Source of the DNA: Acinetobacter suaedae
Lineage (GTDB): Bacteria; Pseudomonadota; Gammaproteobacteria; Pseudomonadales; Moraxellaceae
Direction: 5' to 3'
Assembly (NCBI RefSeq): GCF_008630915.1
Contig: NZ_CP043909.1
Coordinates: 2,108,001 to 2,172,000 of the forward strand
Length of the DNA stretch: 64,000 bases
Below are positions 1 through 10,232 of the stretch, one piece after another; the stretch's first letter is position 1, and every line of letters begins with the position of its first letter. Below the pieces are notes generated by a model that was given only the letters and a program-made list of their open reading frames with translations, was not told where the DNA came from and made no database searches. The translations under genes and the position numbers were made by a program.

Positions 1-827
1 TTAATGATTCGATCACTAAATCGAAGAATGACAACAAATACGGTTGCCGCCACTCACTAAATGATGCAATTAAACGTGCAACTGACATGCTACTTTCTGG
101 TCGTCGTGCACTTGTAATTGGTTACGGTGATGTCGGTAAAGGTTCTGCACAATCTTTACGTCAAGAAGGCATGATCGTTCGTGTAACTGAAGTTGATCCA
201 ATTTGTGCAATGCAAGCGTGCATGGATGGCTACGAAGTTGTTTCTCCATACAAAAATGGCGTACAAACTGGCAAGAAAGAAGACATCAACCATGATCTAT
301 TAGGTAATACTGATCTTGTTGTGACAACGACTGGTAACTACCATGTATGTGACGCTGCAATGTTAGATAGTCTAAAAGCAGGTGCAGTGGTTTGTAACAT
401 CGGTCACTTTGATACTGAAATCGACACTGCTTATTTACGTGGTTATAAATGGGTTGAAGTGAAGCCACAAGTACACCAAGTTTATCGCTCAGAAGACGAA
501 AGCAATTACTTAATTCTTCTTTCAGAAGGTCGTTTAGTCAATCTTGGTAATGCAACTGGTCACCCTTCACGTGTGATGGATGGTTCTTTCGCTAACCAAG
601 TATTGGGTCAAATGCATTTATTTGCTGAAAAATTTGCTGATCTTCCTGCTGATCAAAAGCAAGCTGCAATCCGTGTAGAAGTACTTCCTAAGAAACTAGA
701 CGAAGAAGTTGCTGCAGCGATGGTTGTTGGCTTTGGTGGTGTGTTGACACAATTAACACAAGTACAAGCAGATTACCTTGGTGTGCCTGTCGAAGGTCCA
801 TTCAAATCTGACGCTTACAAATACTAA
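1..827 (+). CDS. ahcY: Adenosylhomocysteinase, C-terminal part (5' truncated by window edge)
   Basis: S-adenosylhomocysteine hydrolase splits SAH into homocysteine and adenosine in the cytoplasm, with a bound NAD, and so clears the product of methylation reactions. The frame is open from base 3 and reads [20 protein letters not shown], the conserved segment just before the NAD-binding domain. The Rossmann motif [10 protein letters not shown] follows, then the family segment with GHFDTEID, and the C-terminus ends in KY, close to the usual YRY end that contacts the NAD of a neighbouring subunit. The N-terminal substrate domain lies outside the window. A strong terminator follows, so metF probably has its own transcript or depends on read-through. 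The two genes belong to the same methionine/methyl cycle. Confidence 0.97.
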   Translation, partial: NDSITKSKNDNKYGCRHSLNDAIKRATDMLLSGRRALVIGYGDVGKGSAQSLRQEGMIVRVTEVDPICAMQACMDGYEVVSPYKNGVQTGKKEDINHDLLGNTDLVVTTTGNYHVCDAAMLDSLKAGAVVCNIGHFDTEIDTAYLRGYKWVEVKPQVHQVYRSEDESNYLILLSEGRLVNLGNATGHPSRVMDGSFANQVLGQMHLFAEKFADLPADQKQAAIRVEVLPKKLDEEVAAAMVVGFGGVLTQLTQVQADYLGVPVEGPFKSDAYKY

Positions 828-834
828 GAAATTT

Positions 835-866
835 AGGGCAGACGTTATACGGACTGCCCTTTTTTC
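835..866 (+). terminator. Rho-independent terminator of ahcY
   Basis: A 7-bp stem AGGGCAG/CTGCCCT (835-841 with 854-860) and 12-nt loop are followed by a run of Ts, just after the ahcY stop. Confidence 0.85.
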
Positions 867-901
867 TAAAAATTTCCAAGCGATTTTAAAAAGGATTTGA
901 A

Positions 902-1738
902 ATGACGAAACGTGTTCCTATTTCTTTTGAGTTTTTCCCACCAAAAACTGATGCTGGTGCAGAAAAATTAAAAGTTGTTCACCAAGAACTTCAACTGCTG
1001 AATCCAGAGTTCTTTTCCATTACTTATGGTGCTGGTGGTTCTACCCGTGAACGTACTTTAGCTGCAATTGATGATTTCAATGGTAAAGGTACGCCTGTTG
1101 CACCCCACCTTTCGTGTATCGGTGATGATAAAGTACGTATTGCCGAGCTATTAGATTTATACAAATCTCAGGGCATTGATCGCATCGTAGCACTACGTGG
1201 TGACTTACCTTCAGGTCAGGTGGGTTTAGGCGAGTTGCCTTATGCACAGGACTTGGTTCGCTTTATTCGTGAACATTCAGGCGATCACTTTCATATTGAA
1301 GTCGCAGCTTATCCTGAAATGCATCCACAAGCCGAAAGCTTCGATGCTGATATCAAACGTTTTGTAGAGAAAGTTCAAGCTGGAGCAAATGCAGGAATCA
1401 CTCAATTCTTCTTCAATCCAGATGCTTATTTCTATTTCATTGAACGTCTTGAGAAAGCTGGGGTAAATATCCCAATTGCACCAGGAATCATGCCCATTAC
1501 TAATGCAAGTAACTTAATTCGTTTTGCTGATGGTACAGGTGCTGAAATCCCACGCTGGATTCGTAAACAGCTTTCTGCTTACGGTGATGACAGTGCAAGC
1601 ATTAAAGCTTTTGGTCATGAAGTGATTTTGAAACTCTGTGAACGTTTAATTGCTGGCGGCGCACCAACCCTTCACTTCTATTCAATGAACCAAACCGAAC
1701 CAACCCGACAACTCGTTGTCGATCTTGGTCTCAACTAA
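902..1738 (+). CDS. metF: 5,10-methylenetetrahydrofolate reductase
   Basis: This FAD enzyme reduces methylene-THF to methyl-THF, the methyl donor for methionine synthase. The protein is 278 aa, close to the bacterial MetF size of about 290-300. It has the N-terminal SFEFFPPKT motif with the catalytic glutamate region, TYGAGGST, and an RGD segment (ALRGDLPSG) typical of the family; it forms a single TIM barrel. The start has a good ribosome site (AAAAGGA) about 6 bases upstream. rsmE follows after a 22-bp gap, so the two are probably co-transcribed. It lies next to ahcY, which supplies homocysteine for the same pathway. Confidence 0.96.
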   Translation: MTKRVPISFEFFPPKTDAGAEKLKVVHQELQLLNPEFFSITYGAGGSTRERTLAAIDDFNGKGTPVAPHLSCIGDDKVRIAELLDLYKSQGIDRIVALRGDLPSGQVGLGELPYAQDLVRFIREHSGDHFHIEVAAYPEMHPQAESFDADIKRFVEKVQAGANAGITQFFFNPDAYFYFIERLEKAGVNIPIAPGIMPITNASNLIRFADGTGAEIPRWIRKQLSAYGDDSASIKAFGHEVILKLCERLIAGGAPTLHFYSMNQTEPTRQLVVDLGLN

Positions 1739-1760
1739 TTTGTAAGAGCTCTACCCAAGC

Positions 1761-2480
1761 ATGAATCGTTTTTATATCGAAACTGAATTAAATACTGGCA
1801 AAACCATCGAACTAACAGAATCAGTGTTTCATCATTGGGTACGTGTGCTTCGCGCAAAAGAACAAGAGCAAGCCATCTTTTTCAATGGGAAAGGTGGCGA
1901 GTATCTAGTCACTTTGACAGAAATCAACAAAAAAAATGCTTTGGTGTCGATTGACCAATTTAACCCAATCGATCGGGTTGCACCTTTTAAAGTCATTTTA
2001 GGTCAAGTGATGAGTAAAGGTGATCGCATGGATTATGCGATTCAAAAAGCCACTGAACTGGGCGTCACAACAATTCAATTATTAACCAGTGACCGTTGTG
2101 AAATGCGATTAAAGTATGACCGCGATCAAAAAAAACTAGATCACTGGCAATCTATTGCAATCGCAGCCTGTGAACAATGTGGAATGAATCGCGTACCAGA
2201 AATTTTACCTCCTGTTTCACTAAATGATTGGGTTAAATCTGAGTTACCGACATCTCGTTTTGTACTTGCCCCAAATAAAGATCAAACAAATATACTACTG
2301 AACTGCACACCAGATATTGCATTATTAATTGGTCCAGAAGGTGGGCTCAGTGAAGTAGAAATCGAAACAGCAAACCAATACCAATTTATAAACTGGTGCA
2401 TCGGTGATCGTGTTCTAAGAACAGAAACAGCACCTGTTGTTGCTCTATCAATTTTAAACCACCACTTTTCAAGCAAATGA
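1761..2480 (+). CDS. rsmE: 16S rRNA (uracil-1498-N3)-methyltransferase
   Basis: RsmE methylates N3 of U1498 in 16S rRNA of the 30S subunit. The 239-aa protein has the PUA-like N-terminal domain (residues about 1-70, including HHWVRVLRAK) and a C-terminal SPOUT knot with the SAM-binding signatures LIGPEGGLS (about residue 189) and LRTETAPVVAL. Length and order match the family. The ribosome site is weak, and the gene probably depends on metF transcription 22 bp upstream. No terminator was recognised after it; the next gene starts 111 bp on. Confidence 0.95.
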   Translation: MNRFYIETELNTGKTIELTESVFHHWVRVLRAKEQEQAIFFNGKGGEYLVTLTEINKKNALVSIDQFNPIDRVAPFKVILGQVMSKGDRMDYAIQKATELGVTTIQLLTSDRCEMRLKYDRDQKKLDHWQSIAIAACEQCGMNRVPEILPPVSLNDWVKSELPTSRFVLAPNKDQTNILLNCTPDIALLIGPEGGLSEVEIETANQYQFINWCIGDRVLRTETAPVVALSILNHHFSSK

Positions 2481-2591
2481 TTCATTTACATTGCTTTCTA
2501 TTGGGTTTAACGTTAGTTTAAATAAACTCGACACTATAGTTTATAAAAAATAAAAACTGTAGGCACTGAAAAAAGAAAGGATTATTCTTGT

Positions 2592-5441
2592 ATGTCTGGG
2601 GTTCAGAAACAAGGTTTAGCACCATTTATTTACATGGATCAAATCAATTACTCAAGTCATATCCGATCCTTTGTTCTTAGCGTATTGTGTATATGTCTTT
2701 TAGACTATGTATTATTTGGTATCTTCTATTCTTTCACCCCAAATATCTTTACGAGTTGGATCAGCATCACTGCTATTGTTTTACTAGTTTTCTTTTTTTT
2801 ATGCCGTTTTTCTTTAAAATGCTATTCATCACCAGCTTTTATCAAAAAAAGCCATATTTTATTTCAAACTGTTTGTTTTATCACAGGTTTATTACTTGGC
2901 ATTAACTCTATCATCATCACTTATTACCTGATCCATGATGTCCCTCAACTGACTGGCTCACATATTCTGATATTAACTGCACTATTACTAACAACATCAC
3001 ACATTATCGCTCTAACATTTCTAACCCAACATATTCGTTATTTTTTTCTATTTTTCATTCCAAGTGTTCTTCCACTCATTATTTCGCATCTCTTATATCG
3101 AAATAATGAACATACTTTATTTTACCTTGCGTATTATTCCACTTTCTTTGCTACGCTATTATGCGCACATGCAACATTTAAGATTCATAAACATCTTTCT
3201 CAAGTCTTAGACAAAAATAAGCAGTTAGTTGATGTTGCTGAGCAACACAATCAATGGACCGAAGAACTTTGTCAGCAATTACAACACGAAATAAATAAAT
3301 CCAAAGATATTGAAGCTCAACTTCAATTTAACAACCACTTATTGGAACAAAAAGTTCGTGATCGTACCTATGATCTCACACAGATGAATGAGAGCTTAGA
3401 AGAACACCGTCAAAACTTAGCTTTTGCACATGAGACAGCCGGTATCCGCCCTTGGGAATGGAACTTAGAAGAACAAACAATTGGCATAACAAATGTTCAC
3501 AACCAAGCAGTAAAACGAGATTCTGAAAACCATTACACGCTTCTACACAAAATTGTTCACCCTGATGATATTGAACGTGTAAAGAAAGCTCTATACGCTC
3601 ATCTGTCTGGCGAAGCTCTACGCTATGAAGAAACTTACAGAATAAAATCCCCAAATGGTGAGTGGTCTTGGATCCATGATGTTGGACAAGTCATCCAACG
3701 CAACACTGAAAATCAAACACCATTGCGAATGGTGGGTATTCATCGAGATATTAATCAGGAGCGTAAAGACCAAGAACGCTTAAAACTTGCTGCAAGTGTT
3801 TTTGAACAGGCATCTGAAGGAATTTTTATCTTAGATGAATACTTCAATTATCTTGAAGTCAATCCTAAATATGAGCAAATCACTGAGCTCGATAAACAAG
3901 TCATTTTAGGCAAACAACTTTTTGAAATTACGAAGCAAAATAAATTACATCATCAAAACTTCCAGCTTTCTATTCTCGATACATTAAGCCAAGAACATGA
4001 GTATGAAGGCGAATTCCAAGAAACCTATCACTCCGAAAAATCATGTTTTTTATGGATGCATATTAATGCTGTAAAAGATGAACATGATCGAGTAATTAAT
4101 TACATTGGTATCGTTTCTGATCAAACCGAACGAAAGCATCAGGAACAAAGATTATCTTATCTTACCAACTATGACACACTAACAGACTTGCCAAATCGGT
4201 TCTATTATCAGCAGCAATTACATCAATATTTAGTGAATGAGGCTGCCATTCAACATCTCGCCGTTATTCGCTTGAACATTGATCGCTTCCGGACCCTAAA
4301 TGAACTGGTGAGCAACCAAGCTGGTAATGAGTTACTTAAACAGGTGGCTCAAAGATTGCGTATTAGCAATATTGATGCGCTATTAGTTGCACATTTAAGT
4401 GCAGATGATTTTGCAATTATTTATGAAATGTCCCCTTTACATCCACCCATTCATCAATTGTGTAACAATATTGTCGAAAACTTTAGTCAACCGTTTTATA
4501 TTGCTGATCAAGAATACTTTGTAAGTGTTTCAATCGGTGTAGCTATGTTTCCAGAACATGGTCGTCAGGTTGATAATTTAAATACTCATGCCGAACAAGC
4601 ACTGAATGAAGCCAAACGTTTAGGTGGCAATACAATACGTTACTATTCAAATGAAAGGGCTGATTTAGCTGCACGCTATTCAGATTTAGAACTGGATTTG
4701 AGAAAAGCACTTCAAAATAATGAACTTGTTGTTTATTACCAACCCAAGATGACTGCTCACGACAATCTAGTGAATGGTTTCGAGGCACTTATACGATGGG
4801 AACACCCAAGTAAGGGTCTCATCATGCCTGATATCTTTATCCCCTTAGCAGAGAGCACCAGCTTAATTTCAGATATCGGACAATTTGTATTACACGAAGC
4901 AGCAAAACAACTTCAGCAATGGTTAGATCTTGGTTACTCACAAATCCATATCGCAGTCAATATCGTGGTACAGCAAGTGTTACGTGGACAATTATTACAT
5001 GATATAGATACAATTTTATCGCAATATAAAATCTCTGGGCATCATTTAGAATTAGAAATCACAGAATCAGCTTTCTTAGAAAATACAGAAACCGTTAAAA
5101 CGGTTTTGGAAGCATTAAAAGATCGTCATATTTCGATTGCTTTAGACGATTTCGGCACTGGATATTCATCTCTTGCTTATTTGACCGAATACCCTATTGA
5201 TACCCTAAAAATTGACCGTGCTTTTATTTCCAAGATTGGTGATCCCAAACAAGATGCGATCGTTAATGCCATGATCGCAATGGGAAAAACAATTGGCTTA
5301 AAAGTCGTAGCTGAAGGTGTAGAAACCCACCAACAAAGAGATTACTTGAGAAAACAAAATTGTGACATCTTACAGGGTTACTTATTTGCCAAGCCATTAA
5401 CAGCTTTAGAAGCGACCAAATACCTACAGCAACATAGTTAA
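2592..5441 (+). CDS. Membrane PAS-PAS-GGDEF-EAL protein, probable c-di-GMP phosphodiesterase
   Basis: A 949-aa inner-membrane signalling protein. About six hydrophobic segments fill residues 25-195, followed by a coiled-coil stretch (about 200-275) and two PAS folds (about 277-395 and 397-510). The GGDEF domain is degenerate: the signature reads SADDF (about 602-606), which should not support diguanylate cyclase activity. The EAL domain keeps EAL (about 731), the asparagine of NIV, ELEITES, DDFGTG (about 853), LKIDR and AEGVE, the residues needed for metal binding and c-di-GMP hydrolysis. The inference is a phosphodiesterase with the GGDEF domain as a regulatory, possibly GTP-binding, module. 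What the PAS and membrane parts sense is unknown. It stands alone between rsmE and maeB. Confidence 0.9.
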   Translation: MSGVQKQGLAPFIYMDQINYSSHIRSFVLSVLCICLLDYVLFGIFYSFTPNIFTSWISITAIVLLVFFFLCRFSLKCYSSPAFIKKSHILFQTVCFITGLLLGINSIIITYYLIHDVPQLTGSHILILTALLLTTSHIIALTFLTQHIRYFFLFFIPSVLPLIISHLLYRNNEHTLFYLAYYSTFFATLLCAHATFKIHKHLSQVLDKNKQLVDVAEQHNQWTEELCQQLQHEINKSKDIEAQLQFNNHLLEQKVRDRTYDLTQMNESLEEHRQNLAFAHETAGIRPWEWNLEEQTIGITNVHNQAVKRDSENHYTLLHKIVHPDDIERVKKALYAHLSGEALRYEETYRIKSPNGEWSWIHDVGQVIQRNTENQTPLRMVGIHRDINQERKDQERLKLAASVFEQASEGIFILDEYFNYLEVNPKYEQITELDKQVILGKQLFEITKQNKLHHQNFQLSILDTLSQEHEYEGEFQETYHSEKSCFLWMHINAVKDEHDRVINYIGIVSDQTERKHQEQRLSYLTNYDTLTDLPNRFYYQQQLHQYLVNEAAIQHLAVIRLNIDRFRTLNELVSNQAGNELLKQVAQRLRISNIDALLVAHLSADDFAIIYEMSPLHPPIHQLCNNIVENFSQPFYIADQEYFVSVSIGVAMFPEHGRQVDNLNTHAEQALNEAKRLGGNTIRYYSNERADLAARYSDLELDLRKALQNNELVVYYQPKMTAHDNLVNGFEALIRWEHPSKGLIMPDIFIPLAESTSLISDIGQFVLHEAAKQLQQWLDLGYSQIHIAVNIVVQQVLRGQLLHDIDTILSQYKISGHHLELEITESAFLENTETVKTVLEALKDRHISIALDDFGTGYSSLAYLTEYPIDTLKIDRAFISKIGDPKQDAIVNAMIAMGKTIGLKVVAEGVETHQQRDYLRKQNCDILQGYLFAKPLTALEATKYLQQHS

Positions 5442-5578
5442 CTGTCAACTGCAAGATCTTACATTTACGGATAGTTTTTGCGACTTTAACCCTTTATTTT
5501 TCGTTAAAAAAAATTTGTCAATAAGTCGTATCATTCAGTGAAAATAAGCTATTTTGACTGGGCTAAAGCATGAACTAG

Positions 5579-5587
5579 TGCTATATT
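5579..5587 (+). promoter_or_regulatory. Possible extended -10 promoter for maeB
   Basis: TGCTATATT has the extended -10 form (TG-N-TATATT), about 70 bases before the maeB start in the 218-bp gap. No good -35 sits at the usual spacing, as expected for extended -10 promoters. This is a sequence match only. Confidence 0.35.
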
Positions 5588-5659
5588 CTTGTGCACTTAT
5601 CTTAATATAATCTTCAGTCATATATATGCCTGATTATTATCGGAACAATCGAGACTCAG

Positions 5660-7930
5660 ATGGACGATCAATCTTTAAAACAAGCCGCTTTGTATTACCA
5701 TGAATTTCCTACTCCTGGAAAAATCAGTGTGACACCTAGCAAGCAGCTCGTTAACCAACGAGATTTAGCGCTTGCATATTCCCCAGGTGTTGCAGCTCCA
5801 TGTTTAGAAATCGAACGTGACCCTTCTGCCGCTGCTAAATACACAGCGCGCGGTAATTTGGTTGCCGTCGTGAGTAATGGTACAGCTGTTCTTGGTTTAG
5901 GGAACATTGGTCCTTTAGCATCCAAACCTGTTATGGAAGGTAAAGGCGTACTTTTCAAAAAATTCGCAGGTGTTGATGTCTTTGATATTGAAATCGCGGA
6001 AAATGATCCAGATAAAATCGTTGATATCGTTGCTGCATTAGAACCAACATTTGGTGGTATCAACCTTGAAGATATCAAGGCACCAGAATGTTTCTATATC
6101 GAGAAAAAATTACGTGAACGCATGAAGATTCCTGTGTTCCATGATGATCAACATGGCACAAGTATTATCGTTGGTTCAGCATTACTCAACGCACTACAAA
6201 TCGTAAATAAAAAGATCGATGAAATTAAAATTGTCGCTTCAGGGGCAGGTGCTGCTGCATTGTCATGCCTTGATTTGTTATGTGCTCTAGGCGTAAATAA
6301 AGAAAATATTATTGTTGCTGACTCTCGTGGTCTACTTACAACTTCTCGTGATGGACTGGATGATTCGAAGAAGCGCTATGTTCAAGACATTCAAGCAACT
6401 CAGTTAAATGAAGTGATTGCTGGTGCAGACATGTTCTTGGGTCTTTCAGCTGCAGGTATCTTAACCAAAGAAATGGTTAAAGAAATGGCTGAAAATCCAA
6501 TCATTTTTGCACTCGCAAACCCAGATCCAGAGATCTTACCTGAACATGCGCATGAAGTACGCCCAGATGCAATTATGGCAACAGGTCGTTCAGATTATCC
6601 AAACCAAGTGAATAATGCACTTTGTTTCCCATATATCTTCCGTGGCGCATTAGATGTTGGTGCAACCACAATTAACGAAGAAATGAAAATCGCATGTGTA
6701 CATGCAATCGCACGCATGGCCCACGTAGAGGCGGATGCAGCAACTTATGGTGAAAAATCTGCATCATTTGGTCGTGATTATTTAATTCCACGCCCACTTG
6801 ATCAACGTTTAATTTTGGAAATTGCACCAGCTGTTGCCAAAGCAGCAATGGACTCTGGTGTTGCAACCCGCCCAATCGAAGATTTCTCAGCATATCGCCA
6901 AAGACTTTCTGAGTTTGTTTATAACTCAGCATTCTTAATGAAACCAATCTTCGCTCAGGCAAAAACTGATCCTAAACGCATTGCTTATGCTGAAGGTGAA
7001 GATGAACGCGTATTACGTGCAGTTCAAATCGCTGTTGATGAAGGCTTAGCTAAACCAATCTTGGTCGGTCGCACAACTGTAATCGAAGCAAATATTAAAA
7101 AGTTAGGTTTACGCTTGCAACATGGTGTAAATATTGAAATTGTTGATCAAGAACAAAACCCTCTTTATGAAGAGTTTTGGAAAGATTACTACCAAACAAT
7201 GCAACGTAAAGGCGTAACTGTTGAATATGCACAACGCGAAGCTCGTCGCCGTTCAACATTGATTGCAGCTCTACTTGTGAAATTTGGTAAAGCCGATGGT
7301 ATGCTTTGTGGTACTTACAGTAGCTATGATATTCATTTAGATTTTGTTCGTAATGTGATCGGTCTAAAAGAAGGTCGCAGTACATTCTTTACCTTAAATG
7401 CATTAATGCTCGAAGATCGTAATTTATTTATTGCAGATACTTATGTAAATACCAACCCAACAGCTGCTCAATTGGCTGAGATGACCATTCTTGCTGCAGA
7501 AGAAGTACGCCGCTTTGGTATTACACCACGCGTCGCCCTCCTCTCTCATTCTAGTTTTGGTAGCGATCAAACAGATCCTAGCGCCCAAAAAATGCGTGAA
7601 GTCTATCGTTTACTCGCAGAACAAGCACCTGATTTAGAGGTTGAGGGTGAAATGCATGGTGATGCAGCACTTGATGAAAATATTCGTCATTTTGCATTCC
7701 CTAATTCGCGCTATAAAGGCTCAGCAAACTTGTTAATTATGCCAAACCTAGATGCCGCTAACATTTCTTTTAACCTGTTAAAAGCAACATCTGGAAATAA
7801 TGTAACAATTGGTCCTATCCTATTAGGTGCTGCTAAACCAGTTCATATTTTGACACCAACTGCAACAACGCGTCGTTTGATCAATATGACAGCATTAACT
7901 GTTGCCGAAATTCAACAGAGCCAAAACTAA
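5660..7930 (+). CDS. maeB: NADP-dependent malic enzyme with C-terminal phosphotransacetylase-like domain
   Basis: MaeB oxidatively decarboxylates malate to pyruvate, making NADPH for growth on C4 acids or acetate. The 756-aa protein matches the long MaeB class. The N-terminal half (about 1-425) has the malic enzyme core with [11 protein letters not shown], the catalytic region HDDQHGT, the dinucleotide motif ASGAGAAAL and ALANPDPE. The C-terminal half (about 430-756) is the phosphotransacetylase-like domain ([12 protein letters not shown] near its start), known in the family as a regulatory, acetyl-CoA-binding module rather than an active transferase. The 3' end runs into two hairpins that lead directly into cca. 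Confidence 0.96.
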   Translation: MDDQSLKQAALYYHEFPTPGKISVTPSKQLVNQRDLALAYSPGVAAPCLEIERDPSAAAKYTARGNLVAVVSNGTAVLGLGNIGPLASKPVMEGKGVLFKKFAGVDVFDIEIAENDPDKIVDIVAALEPTFGGINLEDIKAPECFYIEKKLRERMKIPVFHDDQHGTSIIVGSALLNALQIVNKKIDEIKIVASGAGAAALSCLDLLCALGVNKENIIVADSRGLLTTSRDGLDDSKKRYVQDIQATQLNEVIAGADMFLGLSAAGILTKEMVKEMAENPIIFALANPDPEILPEHAHEVRPDAIMATGRSDYPNQVNNALCFPYIFRGALDVGATTINEEMKIACVHAIARMAHVEADAATYGEKSASFGRDYLIPRPLDQRLILEIAPAVAKAAMDSGVATRPIEDFSAYRQRLSEFVYNSAFLMKPIFAQAKTDPKRIAYAEGEDERVLRAVQIAVDEGLAKPILVGRTTVIEANIKKLGLRLQHGVNIEIVDQEQNPLYEEFWKDYYQTMQRKGVTVEYAQREARRRSTLIAALLVKFGKADGMLCGTYSSYDIHLDFVRNVIGLKEGRSTFFTLNALMLEDRNLFIADTYVNTNPTAAQLAEMTILAAEEVRRFGITPRVALLSHSSFGSDQTDPSAQKMREVYRLLAEQAPDLEVEGEMHGDAALDENIRHFAFPNSRYKGSANLLIMPNLDAANISFNLLKATSGNNVTIGPILLGAAKPVHILTPTATTRRLINMTALTVAEIQQSQN

Positions 7931-7935
7931 TTTTT

Positions 7936-7965
7936 AAGAGAAGCTTGCCTAGAAAAGCTCCTCTT
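7936..7965 (+). terminator. Hairpin just after maeB
   Basis: AAGAGAAGCT (7936-7945) pairs with AGCTCCTCTT (7956-7965), with one mismatch and a 10-nt loop. It lies 6 bases past the maeB stop and has no T run of its own. It is the first of two tandem hairpins before cca. Confidence 0.45.
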
Positions 7966-7975
7966 GAGACTTGAG

Positions 7976-8022
7976 AAAACCTCTATTCTGTAGCATGATT
8001 GTGTGAAGAATAGAGGTTTTTT
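7976..8022 (+). terminator. maeB terminator whose 3' arm and T run carry the cca ribosome site
   Basis: A perfect 14-bp inverted repeat, AAAACCTCTATTCT (7976-7989) with AGAATAGAGGTTTT (8007-8020), has a 17-nt loop and ends in a run of six Ts. The 3' arm contains AGAGG, the only Shine-Dalgarno-like sequence before the cca ATG at 8024. The same element therefore looks like both a terminator and a cover over the cca start. Confidence 0.7.
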
Positions 8023-8023
8023 C

Positions 8024-9250
8024 ATGCAAGTTTATTTAGTAGGCGGTGCTGTTCGAGATCATTTACTTGGGCACCCCTATCACGAAAAAGATTATGTAGT
8101 GGTCGGTGCAACACCTGAGCAATTGCTTGCTAAAGGCTATCAACCTGTTGGCAAAGACTTCCCCGTATTTTTACACCCAGAAACAAAAGAAGAATATGCA
8201 CTTGCACGTACAGAAAGAAAATCGGGTATTGGCTATCATGGTTTCCAGTTTTTCACTGATGCAAATGTTACTCTCGAAGATGATCTTATCCGAAGAGATT
8301 TAACCATTAATGCCATGGCTATGGATGAAAATGGTCAGGTATACGATCCATATGGTGGACAGAAAGACTTAGCAGAAAAAATTCTTCGCCATGTTTCTGA
8401 TGCATTTACAGAAGATCCTCTACGTGTGCTTCGGGTTGCGCGATTTGCTGCGCGATACACACCTTATGGCTTTAAAATTGCAGAGAATACATTGCAATTA
8501 ATGCAAGAAATCTCAAAGTCTGGTGAACTAAATGCACTTACACCTGAACGTGTTTGGAAAGAAACAGCTCGTGCTTTAATGGAAGATCATGCAGATGTAT
8601 ATTTCCAAATTCTTAAAGATTGTGATGCTTTAAAAATTTTATTTCCCGAAATTGATGCACTTTTTGGTGTACCGCAGCGACCAGAATTCCACCCTGAAAT
8701 TGATTGTGGCATTCATACTTTAATGGCACTACAACAAGCATGTCAGGCCAATTATACTTTGGATGTCCGCTTTGCAGTACTCGTTCATGACTTAGGGAAA
8801 GCACTCACCCCTATAGAAGAGCTTCCTAGACACATTATGCATGAAGAGCGTGGAATACAGCCCGTTACTACGCTATGTGATCGATTAAAAGTTCCTACAC
8901 ATATAAAAAATCTAGCGCTCACCGTATGTAAAGAGCATTTGAAATGCCATCAAGCAAAGAATCTAAAACCAGGAACGTTATGGCGCTTTCTACAACGTTT
9001 GGATGTACTGCGCCGCCCTGATAAAGTTAGAGCTTTCGTTCAAGCTTGTGAATGTGATGCAAAAGGTCGCCTTGGTATGGAAGAACGCCCATATCCCCAA
9101 GCTCAATTTATTTTAGATGCGATGGACATTGTAAGAAATATTCGTGCCCAAGATTTACCAGAACACATTAAAGGCCCTGAAATTGGTGAAATGCTAGTTC
9201 AATATAGGATTGAAGCATTAGCAAAATTTAAAGAGCAATACGGCGAATAA
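8024..9250 (+). CDS. cca: Multifunctional CCA-adding tRNA nucleotidyltransferase
   Basis: This enzyme adds or repairs the 3'-CCA of tRNAs; the longer gammaproteobacterial form also has phosphatase/phosphodiesterase activity. I chose ATG 8024, giving 408 aa (E. coli about 412), over the in-frame GTG at 8003, because the family begins MQVYLVGGAVRD. It has the class II polymerase motif GGAVRD, RRDLTINAMA, an arginine-rich DPLRVLRVARFAAR segment and an HD domain (VHDLGKA, around residue 255). The ribosome site AGAGG lies inside the upstream hairpin. A convergent secreted-protein gene lies downstream. Confidence 0.95.
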   Translation: MQVYLVGGAVRDHLLGHPYHEKDYVVVGATPEQLLAKGYQPVGKDFPVFLHPETKEEYALARTERKSGIGYHGFQFFTDANVTLEDDLIRRDLTINAMAMDENGQVYDPYGGQKDLAEKILRHVSDAFTEDPLRVLRVARFAARYTPYGFKIAENTLQLMQEISKSGELNALTPERVWKETARALMEDHADVYFQILKDCDALKILFPEIDALFGVPQRPEFHPEIDCGIHTLMALQQACQANYTLDVRFAVLVHDLGKALTPIEELPRHIMHEERGIQPVTTLCDRLKVPTHIKNLALTVCKEHLKCHQAKNLKPGTLWRFLQRLDVLRRPDKVRAFVQACECDAKGRLGMEERPYPQAQFILDAMDIVRNIRAQDLPEHIKGPEIGEMLVQYRIEALAKFKEQYGE

Positions 9251-9326
9251 AGCTATTCAATACCTCACCATCACATGATCCCACAGTTCAAGCTTTACAC
9301 TAGATCTCTTGTACATAATTCTTATC

Positions 9327-9373
9327 GCTCTTTGTATTTTTTCTCATCGTTAAGAAACACAAAGAGCTAAAAA
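9327..9373. terminator. Possible shared terminator between cca and the convergent gene
   Basis: GCTCTTTGT (9327-9335) pairs with ACAAAGAGC (9359-9367), with a 23-nt loop and short A/T tracts on both sides. It lies in the 131-bp gap between two convergent genes. Confidence 0.5.
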
Positions 9374-9381
9374 TAGGGCCA

Positions 9382-10008
9382 TTATTTCGTCAACAATACA
9401 GGATCTTCAATGTTGTAACCTGTTTCAAAAGGAATACCGAGATATTCGACTGTTACAAGCATATTTTTACTATGAGGCACTTTATAGACTTTGGCTATAT
9501 TTAACTCTTCCTTGTAGCTATCAGCTGTCTGCGGCTTGCTTTTTAGGCAAAAGCTTTTAACCTGATATTGATATGACCATTTATCAATAGGTATTTCAGG
9601 ATCATACCATGCTTTTGCCTCTCCTTTTTTAACAGATAATAATTGAATATGAGCCTTACTCTTATGTATAGGCTGAAGTGGCAATAAACGCTTCTGAATT
9701 TTCGCAATTTCTATATCAAATTGCGTACTATTTTGATCATAATCAATTAATTTAGTTTTAGGATTAATATAAAGTGAATCAACTTGGATCAGCTTAGTTG
9801 GATTGGTGCCATTTAATTGATAATAATAAAGTTGAGGTAAACGTCCCCGCCCATCTTCAAAATGTCGCATGAGATAAATTTTTTGAGCTTTGCGATCCAA
9901 CCCTAGAACTTCAATATGTTGTGGTCCACCCACCGTGGCATAAACTGGCAAAGATAAACATGACAAAAAAATTGTACTGAGAAGAATTTTTGGCATAGGC
10001 ATGGACAT
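9382..10008 (-). CDS. Secreted hypothetical protein
   Basis: A 208-aa protein I do not recognise. The start at 10008 (MSMPMPKILL) was chosen over an upstream in-frame codon because GGAG lies at the right distance before it and a signal peptide follows directly: a hydrophobic core (ILLSTIFLSCLSLPVYA) with a likely cut after VYA. The mature part is rich in Lys, Tyr and Gln and has no motif I can name. It contains RHFEDGRGRLPQLYYYQL and a C-terminal stretch with VTVEYLGIPFETGYN. It is probably periplasmic or surface located. It stands alone between cca and the tsf terminator. Confidence 0.7.
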   Translation of the reverse strand: MSMPMPKILLSTIFLSCLSLPVYATVGGPQHIEVLGLDRKAQKIYLMRHFEDGRGRLPQLYYYQLNGTNPTKLIQVDSLYINPKTKLIDYDQNSTQFDIEIAKIQKRLLPLQPIHKSKAHIQLLSVKKGEAKAWYDPEIPIDKWSYQYQVKSFCLKSKPQTADSYKEELNIAKVYKVPHSKNMLVTVEYLGIPFETGYNIEDPVLLTK

Positions 10009-10172
10009 ATTGAACTCCAAATTAATTTTTATACTTAAAACCACTATATTGAGTTTTTAATGAAGAAAATGTTATTTTTTCTATTTCAAGCTTTTATTTT
10101 AATGAGACTGAAAATTTATTTTATAGCGAGTTACACCGTTCCCACACCACAATAATATATTGTTCTCCAATA

Positions 10173-10207
10173 AAAAAACCCAGTCTAAAATAATGACTGG
10201 GTTTTTT
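10173..10207 (-). terminator. Terminator of the rpsB-tsf operon
   Basis: A 13-bp perfect stem AAAAAACCCAGTC (10173-10185) with GACTGGGTTTTTT (10195-10207) has a T run on the minus strand, 26 bases beyond the tsf stop. Confidence 0.9.
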
Positions 10208-10232
10208 ATAACTTTTACTTATTCAGTAAAAA

